A program made the translations under genes and the position numbers. Below the pieces are notes generated by a model. The model saw nothing but the letters and a program-made list of their open reading frames with translations, ran no database searches and was not told the DNA's origin. A stretch of DNA of 64,000 nucleotides from Liolophura sinensis. Lineage: Eukaryota; Mollusca; Polyplacophora; Chitonida; Chitonidae. Of this stretch, positions 33,501 through 47,119 are shown piece after piece. Where the stretch lies: the NCBI RefSeq assembly GCF_032854445.1, contig NC_088301.1, positions 49,099,116 through 49,163,115 on the forward strand, read 5' to 3'. Within the stretch, counting starts at the first letter, position 1. The number at the start of each line of letters is the position of its first letter.

Positions 33501-36500
33501 TGTGATGAGGGGACAGCCTTTAACACTCCTTACGGGACTGGCGCACCTAAACTCATCCCTCACTTCAAACACTATTATGTACCATTGTTACTGCCTTGCA
33601 GGAAGCTGTTATAATGTAAATGATTTATAAGATTGTTAATATCGACCCATGTTCTCCATGACACATTTTGTGTGTTCATCTTTACTCTACGTGCATTCTA
33701 AACCTATGCCTGATGGAAATATATTAGTGTCTGTCAGATTTATGCAGTAAGCACTTGTAAGGTACTACATAAAATGTCTTCTGCACTGAACACCATGAAG
33801 AAAACTGACTACTGGTATGCTTCAGGCAGGTAACCATAATTGTATGTCAGGAGTCTATGGCATTAAGCAGCAATCAAATAAAAAATGACCGGCCCGGATA
33901 GCACAGTTGGTAGAGCGTCCGCTTCGGGACCGGTAGATCCAGGATCGATCCTTGATCGAGTCACACCTAAGACTTTAAAAGAGGAAGTTGTAACTTCCTC
34001 GCTTGGCGTTCAGCATGAAGGGGATAGTGCAACGACTGGTTGACCCGTATCAGTATAATGGCTCAGGCGGCGCGGCTTACTTGCCTTCGGTAAGTCGTCT
34101 CAGTGAAGCAGCACTAAATAAAAAAGAGCGGTGGAAATCCGTCCTGCAACAAGGAGGCACATTATACGTACATGCACCCTAATGATTCCTTCGTCGTCAT
34201 ATGACTGAAAAATTGTTGAGTACGACGTTAAACCCCAAGCACTCAAGCACTCAAATAAAAAATGAAATCAATCTGTTTTGGTAGGTTTACTATTTGTATG
34301 TTCTTCTGATGTTACAAATTTTAAACAACATGTGATTGCTTGCCTGTGACTAAATTTAACGTCTATCTGTTTTTCAGGTTAGGATAGTGTCTAATTTTAT
34401 AAGACACGCCCCACCTGGAGAGTTCAATGAAGTATTTAATGGTAAGTTGTGAAAATAAACTGCTTAATACATTTGATTTGCTTTTACCTTTTATCTTTAG
34501 AAGTCACCTTTTATGTGGGGTGGTGGTTTATAGACATGGATATGGTTGATGTACACTTCCTTATAAATCTGTCATCATTTAAGTCAGTTAACTTCAGTAC
34601 GGTGAATTCCCTTTGGTTTCACCCTTACATTTAATAAGTGTATCCCCTGATTCCTTGTGTCTCTTGTGGTTCGTACTGACAGGTCATTGTGGGAAAGCTA
34701 TGAGGTGGTCAGAGAATCATGTGATCAGTGGATATATCCAGTAAACAAGATTCACTGAGCAGTCAGTCAGTTTAAGTCTATGCTCATGTTTTCGGCCATG
34801 TTGATAATTATGAACTTGGTGGATCTACTTCACAACCACCAAACACCATTTATAAAAACAGGAAATAAAATTGTCTGGAGATTGTGTTTGTTTACGTTTA
34901 CACATATGGAGTGAGATTTCAAGCATCTATTTTAACTGCAAAGCACTCAAAAGTAGAAAAACAACCCAATTTTTTTATGAAAAACATTTTTTTGCTATAA
35001 TCACAACCAAAACCATTACTTGATGCACGCGTTAGTGTGTGTGTGTGGAGATTGAATTTTTATTAATGTATAAATCATGGTACTTTGTGGACATGATCAG
35101 GGAAGATTAAAATAGGAATTTTTTTATGATTCTTTGGTCAGTCTATTGAATATAGAACACATATTCAGTTGGAGAGTTTTTTACAACTGAGTGTTTTGTG
35201 TTTGTTTCAGATGTACGTATTTTGTTGAATGACGACGTGTTGTTAAAAGAGGGAGCTTCTGGGTAAGTGGAAATATGTTTATGTGTGTCACTGGAATGTG
35301 GATGTGATCGGGGAAGATTAAAATAGGAATTTTATGATTCTATTGCTTTATGTTTTTTAAATCACAAGGCACAATGTATTATGGGCATACACTTACAAAT
35401 ACATTTAAAAGTGAATATAAATGCATGTCTAGGGCTTTATTTTAGTCATTTCTTTTACCAGAATTTAAATTGTTTTAAATTTGCTATGTGGAAATCCTCA
35501 AGAATGTAGCCAAGATCTACTAGAACAAACCAGTTGCTGTAAGAGAAGGTTTTGATGCATGTTCAGCAGAAAACAGATGTTGGTGATTCCATGCGGAATG
35601 CCCATATTTTGGTTTGTGAAAGTCAGGACAACAGTCCAATTCCTGGATCCTTGTCAAAGACCAGGTTTGAACCTGCACCTAATGAGGCTAGCACCTAACC
35701 AGTAGGCCAACAGTTTGTTGACGTACCAAAGCTGTTAATGTTAAATCAAAGTGCATCATCATGTTAATAGATTGGCAATAGCTTGTCCATTTTATCTGTT
35801 TCATGGTGTTCTGTGCATGATGTGTCAATGTCATAGAGCTCACTGAATGTTATTACTGTGCTGGTGTAAGAGGAGACACCGCATGTATCTTCATCTGACT
35901 AGTACGGGGTCTGCTTAAACCCCAAGCATACATACATATGGCAAGAAATGAAAGAAATCTTTCATATTATGTCTCATCCCTTGTTTTTTTTCTGTTGGCA
36001 GGTCATTTGCCCAATACAATCGGGAACAGTTTACCCCCTGTAAGCTAGATGGTTCTGATGAACAGGTGAGAAGAATGCCTTTTTTTTGGGTTTATTTTCT
36101 TATATCACGGAAGCAATGAGAAACATTAAGTAAATATGAATGAGTCTATCCAGAGGCTGGTTTTATTTCTCTCTCATTGACATAAGAGTGAAGAGTCAAA
36201 TACTATTTCATTGTGGCCATGTTCTTGGCGCAAGTGTTTGAGTTTTATTTCTGAACGCTTCATATGTACACAGATGAAAGTTGCTCCTGGACATCATCAT
36301 GAACCACACTTATACATCTAGTTTACATGAGGAGATATACAGAAGTTCTACATGTATGAATTGTGAAGAATGTTTTTTTTTTTTTTTTTCTATCAGAAAA
36401 TAATGATATTGGTGGGTATACATTGAAAAATTGGATTTATTTATCTGTATTACCATAATTCATTGGTTATTTTATTTATGAATGTGTGTCTCTTTGAATT

Positions 36501-39056
36501 TTTCTGTGTGTATGGTATGGCTATTCTCTGGGAAATGACTGAGAAAGAAAAAGGAGATTTTGCATTTTTGTACCTGGTGACACACATTTTTTTGTTCTGT
36601 CTTGTTTGTGAGGTAGATCCTGTTCTTTTTTTTTTTTTTTTTTTTTTTATTAATACCGCACAGCTTATTGTCATTGTTTAGGTTCAGTAGTGTTCAAAGA
36701 CATACAATGTTTTCAATTTCTTTCGTTTTCAGACTTTGATTACAGAACATGCTGATGTAGGAGGAGGGAGATATTTAGACCCCAGAACAAAACAGACATT
36801 CAAGTAAGCCCTCATTAAGAAGTTTCTGCGCATACAAGTATTCCCTTAATTTAGCCACATTGTGAATGTCATTATACTTTGTTTGAAATAGCTTCGATAA
36901 AATACATCAATTTTTTTATAAATACATTTACATTCTCTACGAAGAACTGAAATTGATTGAAATTAATTGTGTTTTCTTTCTTGTAAATTGTGATTCCTGA
37001 TTCATGAAACATTTTACATAATTATGAAGAAAAAGCTTTGAAATGGAATCCAAATATTTAGTAATGTCTTTGTACAGCATGGTCTGTATGAACAGTAAAG
37101 GTGAAACGTTAGATGTGAATGCTACACTTCAAGTGGTTTGATAGTTGTTTCTTTTTCCTGACAGATATGAACACTTGAGAAAGGAGGCCACTGATTACCG
37201 ACCAGCTGACATTGATAATGTTGCGGAGAGGTGGCGGAAGCCCATTGAAACAGCAATTACTGCGTACACACATTCTTTTTACAAATATGGCGTTACATCT
37301 GTATATGCCACTTCCGCAGGAGGAAACGTTACCATCATAGCCTGTATAGAGAGCCACCAATTCCAGCCGAAAAACTTCTGGAATGGCCGCTGGCGATCAC
37401 AGTGGTCAGTAACTTTCCCAGAGACGGGAGGAAAAGCTGAGCTCACAGGAGTCCTAAAAGTCCAGGTATGTAATTTTAATAAAATGGCTGCATTTTTCTG
37501 TCTGACGATTTCGCAGGATAGGATTGTAAATTAAATCAATTTTTGAATATATTGAAAAAAGTGCTTGTGATCACAGTTTGCTACCTAGTAAATGCACAAT
37601 TCTCCGGACATTTGCATAACTCCTGTCAATCATTCAGTACCATTATGGCAGTTCTATTAGAGACATTACACTTTGAAAGGATAATATGATTTTTATATAA
37701 ATAGATGTGCTGTTTTAATAGTAGTCAGGGACCACTTTTACCAAGCGGCGTATGACATTTATTTATTGTGCATTTGTCTTATGATATTTTGTACATCACT
37801 ATTAACGTACCATTGTCCTATATATGTGATATCGTACAAGTACGTCATCTTTGTGAAACTGGCCTCTGTTTATTGTTTCCTTGTTATCTGTTGTGCAGAA
37901 TTTGTTAATTCTGACTATTGTTCTTGCATTAGGTCCATTATTATGAAGATGGAAATGTTCAGTTAGTCAGCAACAAAGAAGTGAAAGTGCCAATTGACAT
38001 GAGTGTAAGTATTGCTTTGAAATTTTTCCCATGCTTCAGCAGTTCATCAACATGGTTCTCTTCAGTATTAAATGTGGATTATTGCTAAGGCATTTTCCTT
38101 GGTAAAGGATAGAACTCATTATTCCTGTGAAGTTTTTAAATCACCTGTATTTTTTTTTGGTTGATAATAAAAGATAGGAAATGGTTATATTAAAGAAAAC
38201 CCTTCCAATAAACAAAAGATGAAAAACAAGGCACCTTCAAGTGAGGTAAAACAATGTACCAGGGAGATATTTGGTTGTTGGTTAAGGAAGGAAGACTATA
38301 CCATAATTCTTCTAAAATTTGGGACAGATATTAGTAGTGTTCAAAGTAGAATATTACATTTCTTTAACAGGCTTTTGGAAAGGTAAAGACATGAGTATGT
38401 TGTTCACTAAATGGTCTAACCATATGAGAAAAAAAGAAACTCGATATTCCCGTTAGAATTACATATATATTGGCTAAAATGAGCTGACCAGGTGTCCCAA
38501 ATTTTAGAATAAATAGGGTACTGCATAGTAATTGATTTAGCCTTAAATGTACCTAGCATATCATGTTAGAATACCAGTCTTTATTGACTAATTTTCTTTG
38601 CAGAATGAGCAGCAGGCGGCAAATGAATTTGTTAGTCTTGTATCAGAGTCTGAGGGAGAATACCAGGTAAGATACTTCTTGCCCACATGGGGACAACACC
38701 TGTATTCATTTGTAATCCTGGGTGATTCTTTGCTGGTTGAAAGAAAATGATCTTCTGATTGGTGTTTATTTAGATATTTACCATCAAAATTATCACTTGA
38801 TTGTAGTAAAATGTCATGTTGTTCTCATAAAGGGTGGTTTTGGGTAACATTTGGTCAGCCTTGTTATGTAACTGCAGAGCAGGATTTAAGTTGCATTTGT
38901 GTTTTGTGTTTTCAGAAAGCTATATCAGAAAACTACCAGACAATGTCTGACACTACATTCAAGGCTTTGAGACGACAGCTACCTGTTACACGTACCAAGA
39001 TTGACTGGAACAAAATTATTGGTTACAAGATAGGCAGTGAACTCAAGAATGCTTAA
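30533..39056 (+). CDS. CAPZA: F-actin-capping protein subunit alpha
   Basis: Nine exons: 30533-30565, 34378-34441, 35211-35262, 36002-36065, 36733-36803, 37165-37465, 37933-38004, 38604-38666 and 38916-39056 (TAA). They encode 286 residues, the same length as human CAPZA1, with all phases matching. The tiny first exon ([11 protein letters not shown]) was found by the family's acidic N-terminus, its phase-0 donor and a good start context (AAAATGG). Conserved blocks include [53 protein letters not shown] and [20 protein letters not shown]. The last of these leads into the C-terminal tentacle (about residues 259-286). With the beta subunit it caps the barbed ends of actin filaments in the cytoplasm, including in the dynactin complex. 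Intron 1 is 3.8 kb and holds a hAT remnant and a SINE. Only one alpha gene is seen here, so whether it corresponds to CAPZA1 or CAPZA2 is not meaningful. Confidence 0.98.
31385..32580 (+). mobile_element. Decayed hAT transposon in CAPZA intron 1
   Basis: The left end CAGGGCTCTAAATTA is a typical hAT terminus. The interior carries broken pieces of a hAT transposase of the ZNF862-like kind: [20 protein letters not shown] around 31870-31935, and near the end [20 protein letters not shown] (32430-32500), which matches the C-terminal dimerisation region. Several stops and at least one frame change separate them, so it is inactive. The right terminus is uncertain and may extend to about 33240. Confidence 0.78.
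33889..34250 (+). mobile_element. Young full-length tRNA-derived SINE with perfect target duplication
   Basis: A polymerase III head (TAGCACAGTTGGTAGAGC; GGATCGATCC) is followed by a unique body and a 3' end TTGTTGAGTACGACGTTAAA then CCCCAAGC. A perfect 15-bp duplication, TCAAATAAAAAATGA, flanks it at 33874-33888 and 34251-34265. The total of 362 bp and the intact duplication suggest a recent insertion. It belongs to a different family from the copy at 1181; the head and body differ, though the 3' ends share the GAGTACG-CGT-AAA pattern. Confidence 0.92.
35088..35345 (+). repeat. Local direct duplication flanking CAPZA exon 3
   Basis: About 45 bp around GGGAAGATTAAAATAGGAAT occurs before (35088-35138) and after (35297-35345) exon 3, in the same orientation and about 210 bp apart. 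The exon itself is single. Confidence 0.85.
35640..35715 (-). mobile_element. tRNA-like SINE head, antisense
   Basis: Read on the minus strand it contains TTGGCCTACTGGTTAGGTGC (A-box-like) and GCAGGTTCAAACCTGG (B-box-like) at tRNA-like spacing. It is not a good tRNA gene because the arms do not pair convincingly. It is probably the 5' part of another SINE. Confidence 0.55.
37727..37868. mobile_element. Hairpin MITE, GGGCC family, copy 2
   Basis: The left end AGGGACCACTTTTACCAAG and the inverted right end AGAGGCCAGTTTCACAAAG are imperfect inverted repeats about 140 bp apart. They are related to the copies at 1647 and 47366. It lies in CAPZA intron 6 and ends about 65 bp before exon 7. Confidence 0.6.
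38301..38518. mobile_element. 218-bp MITE with TA target duplication
   Basis: Inverted ends of 26 bp, three positions differing, share the perfect 17-bp word TTCTAAAATTTGGGACA. TA flanks both sides (38299-38300 and 38519-38520), as in elements moved by Tc1/mariner transposases. It is in the CAPZA intron before exon 8. A diverged relative is at 12529. Confidence 0.85.
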
Positions 39057-39733
39057 CCAGGGGTTCTCATTTAGTAACAGGTTAAAACAGTGACGGGAGA
39101 GCGTGCAAGGGACAGCCAATCAGCGGCAAGACTAGGCTCAAACTAAAGACTTATTCTCAATAACAAAGCCATATAATGTAATGTCTGTTTGCGATAATTG
39201 ACAAAACAACAGAAGGATTTTATGATGTAATTCTAGTGTTTCAAGTAAAAGAGGAGGACGCTAGTGGATAAGAAAGCTTGTATCTTTTATTACTGTATCG
39301 AAATATTGCAATATATCAAAACACAAAAAAAAAAATGTTAAATTTTTCTATTTTGTATCAGATTTGATACATTGTAACCGATGTGCTTATTTATCCTTTT
39401 AAGCTACGGCTGTCCCTGGCTAGATCTTTTTGTATATATTTGTCTCCAGCTGGCCTTGAATGGCCCACCTCTTGAAGGATATGAACTATGCAGGCTGTAG
39501 GTTTGGATGACCCCTTCATTTGGCTATCTGAATTAGGTTCTGTTCAACAAAGGCCTATGTTAATGATATATCCCAACCATTACGCCTCTGTTTTCAACAA
39601 AATGAACAAAGGCTGGTTAAATTGAGTAGATTTTTAGAGTGAAATCTGCATAAATTAGAAGAAATAATGGATATGAATGAAATTACCAAATTTGAAAATG
39701 TTTGGTTTCTTTTTGAGATGGATTAAATCACTA

Positions 39734-39916
39734 AATAAAGACATGATAATTTAATTCTGGAGCTTTGGTCCAGCCAAAATGTAACTGTATACCGTTCATC
39801 TAAAGAAGAATGCATTACTTATTTCATTGGTAATTATATTTGTTTCTCTATTTCTGAGTGAGGGTTCCAAAGATCTTGCTACAATATTATGCGTCTTTAC
39901 TGGTAAATTTAATAAA
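39734..39916 (+). other. Candidate polyadenylation signals of CAPZA
   Basis: AATAAA hexamers lie at 39734-39739 and 39911-39916, about 0.68 and 0.86 kb after the stop. Alternative 3' ends are possible. The sequence between the stop and these signals has no other feature. Confidence 0.5.
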
Positions 39917-42529
39917 ACATTCACCTTTGCATTCATACACCTCATCACGTGTTAAATCCCTGCTGGATACTGGAACACCTGTTGATCCGTACCATAAATT
40001 CAGGGGAGGCAACCTGATACCCCGTCGTCATTGTTGACCCGTAGGAAATTCTGTTGACGAGTGAAGGCCATCAGCCAGGCTTGTAAGACTTGTAGAAAGC
40101 CCTGATTTTTGTTTGCTGAAAGACAGCTATCTGTGAACAGTGCTTGGAAATTGTGAGGAGTAACTTTTCACTCTTACTGTAAGGACTTTTTTTTTTCTCT
40201 TGCTGAAAGCCAGCTAACAGTGTACAGAACCCAAATCCAAGCTGCACTGAGACGTTATCTGTATACTGCTAATCCTATGCACGAGTACCACAACATTCTG
40301 AGAGATGCTCCCCTAGCCAGAACGGTATTATGCCTGAGTGAAAGGTGGTATTATTCTGAAATAATAAATGTAACCTGAAGAATTTTATCTGTGAAACTAA
40401 ATTTTATTTGTTTATTGTTTCAAACCACGGAAAAGTGAAGCAAAAGTAAAATAATGTATCCGGTGAGGTGTATGAGTGTCTTTGTGTCCTCAAACCAACA
40501 GTTCTATGTCCGCTGTCTGTAAGCAAGCCCGTGAGTCCTTTCGCTTGGTCAGAAAGATTGAGTTGAGTGGTCTTATCTTTGTAATGTCACCAAAAAAAAT
40601 CAGGAATCGTGAGACTGCTAACAACCTGTGTAGCGTATTTCTGGTGAGCAACCCCAGTTACAATCACAATTACGATCATGTTGTGATGTTGCCGTACCTA
40701 GTAATGTTGTCTGCCCTAGTAATGTTGTCAACCCTGGATGCATGCGGTGTTTATACAGTGGTCTGATGCGTTTTTTCTTTCTTTCTTTTTTTGCTATTAG
40801 TAGTTCTTGATTTTCAGCTGTCAGTATCTTCTCGTGTATCCTGGGTGATTCGTTGGGTCTTTCGTTTACGATTATTGAAGCAAGAAGCATTGCTCACGCT
40901 ATGTAACATCGTTTCAAGTACAGCATAGGGTTCCTCTGGCTCAGTTATTCTAACTTCTGAATGAAGATTTGATTTCATGAATATTTTGTAATGTGTAAAG
41001 TTATGTCTTATGTTACTTTGGGAGTAGTCGTATGCTGGATTTCAAGTTAGCTGCTTCGGCATTTTTTTTTTTTTTTTTTTTTTTTTGGTAGCGTTAAATG
41101 TCTGAAGAATGACACTTAGGACACTTGAAATTATATACTCTGCTTCAGGCATACTGTACACGCTACTTATTCGATTGTGCCAGATGGGGGATACTCTTTG
41201 CTGTATTATGTGTGCTTTTTTTTAAGAAAAAATAATTCCAGTAATTTTGTGATGGATTGGTTTTCAGGTCTTGCTTTCCACAGAAAAATGCGTTTGTCTG
41301 TTGTATTTGTAAAGAATCAGATCAAGTTTGTACCTATCCTGTAATGTTTTCGTTTTCATCAATGTTTTCTGCCGTGTACGTGATTAGCTTCATATCCAAT
41401 ATGGACTCGTCCTCTGTCAAGTTTTACATGTTTGTGAACAGGTGCTCGGTGCTGTTGTATGTACTTCGTCAGCATTGCTCACCGACTATATACTGCTCCG
41501 AAACCATCTCGTCAGACTTGTAGACCTCGGGAGTGTACCAAACCCGGCACTAAACTCCTTGGTTGCCAGTCTGTAAGATGTAACGTATATATCTGGGTGC
41601 TAAGCCAAACAACTTTTTCGAAGGTTACCAGACAGTGAAAAATTTGCCAGACGGCAGTTCCAGTGTGGGCCAAGAAGCTTGCTCTGTAAGGGGCAGCCAT
41701 ATTTTTTTTTTCTTTTACGGTTTTGTTTTAACATTAACAAAACTTGCCGCAAAACAATCTTGTTGTGTTTTCCCTTTACGTTGGTACAAAATATTGTATA
41801 TTTGTCGAAGAATGTGGATTTTTTTTTATAACTGAATCGAATTGGTAAAGTTTGTAAGCAAAGAGGTTGGACTGTAATCGCGAGGAATATAGACCAAACT
41901 TTAAAAGTAACTGAATAAATATTCAGGTGTACAATGTATTAGCGTTTCTTGTGTTGTGTAATATCTCTGATAAACTAATTGGTTTATGCATTGTGATTTA
42001 TGTTGAAATGTAAAGGCTGAGGTGAATGTAAATGTAAATAGATTGTCCTATTGGGTACTGCTGTTTGATAGTCGGAAAATCAGATGAATGTACGTCTAAG
42101 AGAGAAAAGGTGAAATTTTTCTCCTATATACATATAGTTTGCGTCTGTAGAGAATCAACACTTCTGGAGTTGTCATACGCAGGAGAAGTCGGATCCATAG
42201 GCCGTAACATGGATGTGCGTACTTACAGAAAGGGACAGACAGAAAAGATACAGATCGTCAGTAGCTCACTAATTGAAAGACGTACATTGTATAGTATGGT
42301 TTTTGTTTGACGAAAGACAAATGAAAGTAAATAGACTTTTGACTTTGAAGGCCGATGTCATGGTGAATTTGTGAAGGCTAAAGTGCAGGCGGGATCGGCT
42401 GTTTTGCTCAAGCAGCTGGTCAGTCAGTCAAGCTTATTTGATTATATATGAAATGGCGTTTTTATGCTGATAAGCTGTTAAAGATGTGAATTCATAACCC
42501 TGTATGATTTTCAAGATGCCCCGTGAGTT

Positions 42530-42654
42530 GGAAGGACCTCTAGCAACATGCGAATGGTCGTGGGTTTCCCCCGGCTTTTCCCGGTTTCCTCACACAATAT
42601 AAGTGAAATATTCTTTAGTAAGGCGTACAACAACAATCAAGTAAATAAATAAAT
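42530..42654 (+). mobile_element. SINE 3' fragment
   Basis: It carries CAACATGCGAATGGTCGTGG, then AAGTGAAATATTCTTTAGTA and a TAAA tail, all corresponding to the 3' half of the SINE at 1181. The head is gone. Confidence 0.8.
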
Positions 42655-45600
42655 TTTCAAGATGTCCATGGCTCCACAGTTTTTGGATCAATTAAAATCA
42701 ATTGCGAAAAGATGGTATGTGTGTTGAAATTGAGTGCGTCATGTGTGGAATATTTTGTCAGTTACTTGCAGAAAGTCGGTTGTTTATGTTGGAAACTTTG
42801 ATTAGATAGCACAACAGTTCACCGAACAGTGGATTGTCTAAGTTTGGTTATCGCGTCCATGAACATTTTAAATATACCGTATATTCAGACAACCTGGCTC
42901 CCGAATGACGACGCTTCTGTTGAGCTATGTAGTTATCTCCCCTGATTACTCCCAAATGCACAGCCAAGATTTAGGTAGATATCTCTCTTTATCGCAAAAC
43001 AAATGTGCACGAGTACTCTTTACTCTTCTAGTCTTTAATATTCACTGCTTTTTTGTTTCTCCCTATTGAATACTGTGGATATTTTTTGTTGTTATATCAG
43101 CACCGTGTGTAACTGTGGATATGGGATGAATTGATCGAAATTAGATTAAGGCATATATATGTATGCTAACGTCCGTTGTATAAGCGGGATTTCCGCTGTT
43201 TATTCCCAAGTGTAGTCACATCAAAGACCTTAAACAATAGTGATAATTCCAGGGCGCCAATCTCTCCACAGGGGAATCGGCTCCTCTCTTACAACGCAAA
43301 TATTAAAATCCCAAGATTTTAGTGCCGGTATTAAGATGATAATGTTAATATCTCTAAAATACAATTAAGTGCCAACATCCTAAAATTCACCGCGTGATTG
43401 TTATTAGCAGATGGCAATATAATGTTAGATTATAAGACTTTTAACAATAATATCGAGGATCTAAAAGTGTTGATTTGACTAAATTTGGCGTGTTTGTTGT
43501 TGGCATTGTCCAATATTTAGTCATGAAGAACATTGTCTATTACGAATATACTTCTGCGTTTATAGTGTAAAGGCAAAACTGATTTTCTAAAATTTAGATG
43601 TACTTGTACACGTTCCTCGTATCTCCTGCGTGTATATACTGTTTCAATGAAACGGCAGTACAACTAGGTTGCTATGTTGGGACTGGCATGCCGCAAGGCG
43701 AAGTAATCGCACAGAGATCCAAATAATGTCGAAAGTGACGTAAAGCGACAATCAATGCCAGTTTTGGGGTAGAAGTCATTGCACCAAGCATTTAGCTGTA
43801 AGAATTAATAATTAAATCGTTGGCCGGATGTATTCTCGATTTTGTATTCATGCAGCTAAATGTACACGCATGTACATGGTGGAATCCTTGGATAAAAAAT
43901 GAAGGATTTCATTCGGCAACAAGGCTACCAAATGGCTCGCCTATACGAGACACATGAATATAAAATCTCAACTCAGTACATAAGTATTTTATAATTTGCC
44001 GTACGGAAATAAAAATTCAGCAAAGAATCAACAATGGAATGTGTCTCTTGTGTGATTGTGCTTTTCATGTATGCAAAATCCTAAGCTCAATAAATGCAGT
44101 ACGTTTGGAGATATTCCAGTGTCTAGATCTGTGTGTCAAAAGTAGGGTTAAATGATAACAATCGAGCTTGCTTTCCTAAATTGTACAAAAAATTGCATTG
44201 TATTAAAACCGCTGTTGTTATTACTTTTGGAGGATAATATGGAAACAAAAGTTTTCTGTCGTTTCCAATGTTGCCTGGTGTGCCGTCATATATGAACAAC
44301 TGGCGTCACCAATCGCTGACGTGTATCCACAAATGATGTCGTACTTTCAAACGTGCATGATGTCATTCCAGCATGACTACCGTATTCTGTCTGATTCACG
44401 TACCGGTAATGAACGTTATCACGTCACATCAGGAAATAGGGGGTAAATAGTGTAATTAATCGTAAATCTTTTCAAACCGCGATGTTAGCTTTGTTCCCCA
44501 AGGTATCTTTCGTATCGTTTTAGTATTTTCGCTTTTTCTGTAAATTGATTTAGCACTTTAACATTTATTCTAATACATAAGAGACATGCAGGTCATGAAT
44601 TTACTGTAAATAGTATACACAGGGCCTAAACGGTGGAACCACATGTCCCTCGTATCAATGTGCTTTACGTGTCTGCAGAACTTAAGGTCAACACTAGCAG
44701 TACTTTTTGAGATACCACCCTTATGCTTTACATTAACATTGTTATATCTGTTTATACCCCAGTCGACGCTTGGGGTATAGCTTAGCTTCCACTATATTTT
44801 GAACAGCAGAGCTAATAAAATTAAACTAAGGGCCTAGTCATACGGTTTTACCACTTAAGTCAGTAAATAAATTAGAAATAATGTTTCAAAGTAAAGATTT
44901 CTCACACGGACTCGATTTACAAGGAAATTTACGGTTCAGTGTTTATTGTATATAGGACCTACACTACATAGAGAATCACATACAGCATTGCTCGTCGCCA
45001 GTCGAGAGGGTCAGTGGTAAGAACTTCTCCGTCCGCAACAAAGGACATTATCATTTGTTATAACCCTCTGTGTGAGTATATGTTATCTATATTCCAGATG
45101 TCATACGGTAAGTGACTTGTTGTAAGTATGAGGCCGAACCTGTCACCGAGAACTGAATAGATCGGCCTTATCAATGGAATGTGTATAGCCTACACCGCAC
45201 AGCGCTGCGATGACTTACAAGTATAGGCCTGGATAGGTGGTGCCGACCATACAAGCTGCATAAACCTCACAACCGGACGCTATACAAACATGATTTATTG
45301 GTTCGCACAGAAAATGACCACCTCCCACCTCCCACTCCCCTTCCAAGCCCCTCCAAACTATATAAGTAAATCAGAGTGGTAGAGGTGTAAAATATTAACA
45401 ATCCAATGTTCAAAAGTATTCAGCACCTTATCCTAATATTACTGACCTAATCTGATATGGTTAACAGTGAAACACGTCTAACGATTGATATATAAAATAT
45501 ATATGTACATTATCTGTTCTACTTTTAATGCAGTGTAAATTTTACTATGGAGAGATTTAACTACAACCAAAACACTTAGTATTATTTTGATAAATGTGTA

Positions 45601-47119
45601 CAGTGGTAATTTTGAGATTTCGTACGCCAATAGACATAATACCAAGTACAAAACTGTCATAATCTACAGTTGTTGATTTATCTTTTTAATCAGCGAGTGG
45701 AGGTATGCTTGCTTAAAGGACAAGACAGCACCTGGCTAAAACATATTTCAGTCGAAAATAGGATTCTCAAGCTTTCTAAAAAGGATCATACTTTATTACT
45801 TTAATGAGTACATTGTGCGGCCTAAGCTGTGACGAAGCTTACCAATTCACTCCATGAAATGACATACAATAACACAGAACTACTGCATAAGACATCATTT
45901 TAAGATCGGTTACAACGATTTAGTTACATATATCCGAGGGGGCATTTCACACAGTGTTGTGGGACAGGTCTGTATCATTTAAGGACCACCACAGACGTAA
46001 AATCAGTTGATTTACAAAACCGTGTAATTATTCATCAAGTTATATCAGACAGTAGCATACCGTCTCGGCCCAAACCGCAATCATCTCCCCAGAAGACCTT
46101 AGGCCTATGCCTACATAGACACGCTTTTCAAATGGTACAAATATATTTTTAGTCGTTCATTTTACCGTTTAGTCAGCAGTTTCTATATAACAAATATCAG
46201 AGTCAGTGCCATATTCATTAGGGATGCCTAAGGTTGATGGGAATGAGAAGACGGCATCTCACCCGACAATGTTTAAAATTAATTAAATCTTATGATATAA
46301 TTTTTTTCTCTAAGTTTACGCGAATTGAAGAATTTAAATTTTGCTCCGTTGTCTTTATTGCATACAAGGCATGATTCTTTTCTGTTTTCTTATAAAAATT
46401 ATTGAAACGCCGCATGCAAGCCGGGGTTCTTTCTCTGACGTGCGCAATAACTAGGTCAGCACTACTCTCATCTTAGCCACAAACCACAAAACTGAAGCAT
46501 AAAATTCAGCGATAGTCGCATGCCTAGATCAGCCTCAGTGGTGCTTATATTTATTTCCATTTGTTTGAGATTCAAGCATGAATCTAGCTGTACAACAATC
46601 CCATTTTAATTTTGTAAATATTTAATAGGGGTCAGAATCACCAGCACAACCTCTCCTGAGGCTACGACCTGAACCAGGATTACTCTAAATGAATAGCACG
46701 CTTATACTGTATTAACAGTTCAAGCAATGGAAGAAATATCCGTCCAGTATATCCAATTTCCTAGAAAGCTATTTATCACTTAGGCTTTGATCGCCGATGT
46801 CCACAACTTTCGTCTTCCATAGGTTTCTGCATTGACAATAATACGGAAAATAACTTGGACGTCAGAGCTGGAGTAAACGTGACATCACTGCTGTCGATAA
46901 TAGAGACGCACTGAAGCAGTACCAAGACGCAGTTTCACTAAACTTTTACTGGGTTGAAAAAATCATAAAAAATATTTAACACCGGTTTAAGATACTTTGA
47001 ATGATAGTCTTTCAGGGGACATAAACATTAGTCAGGTGCTGTCTTTCACTTTATAAGGAAAATAGCATTTCCATTCATGGAAGTGAATTTAGGTTGCCCT
47101 CAAATGACGTAAAATACAC

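Noticed and set aside
33889-33965. Functional tRNA gene
   Set aside because: A and B boxes are present but the arms do not form a good cloverleaf and the sequence continues into a SINE body with target duplications.
40476-41523. Protein-coding exons downstream of CAPZA
   Set aside because: Several 90-residue frames exist on both strands, none with motifs or matched splice sites.
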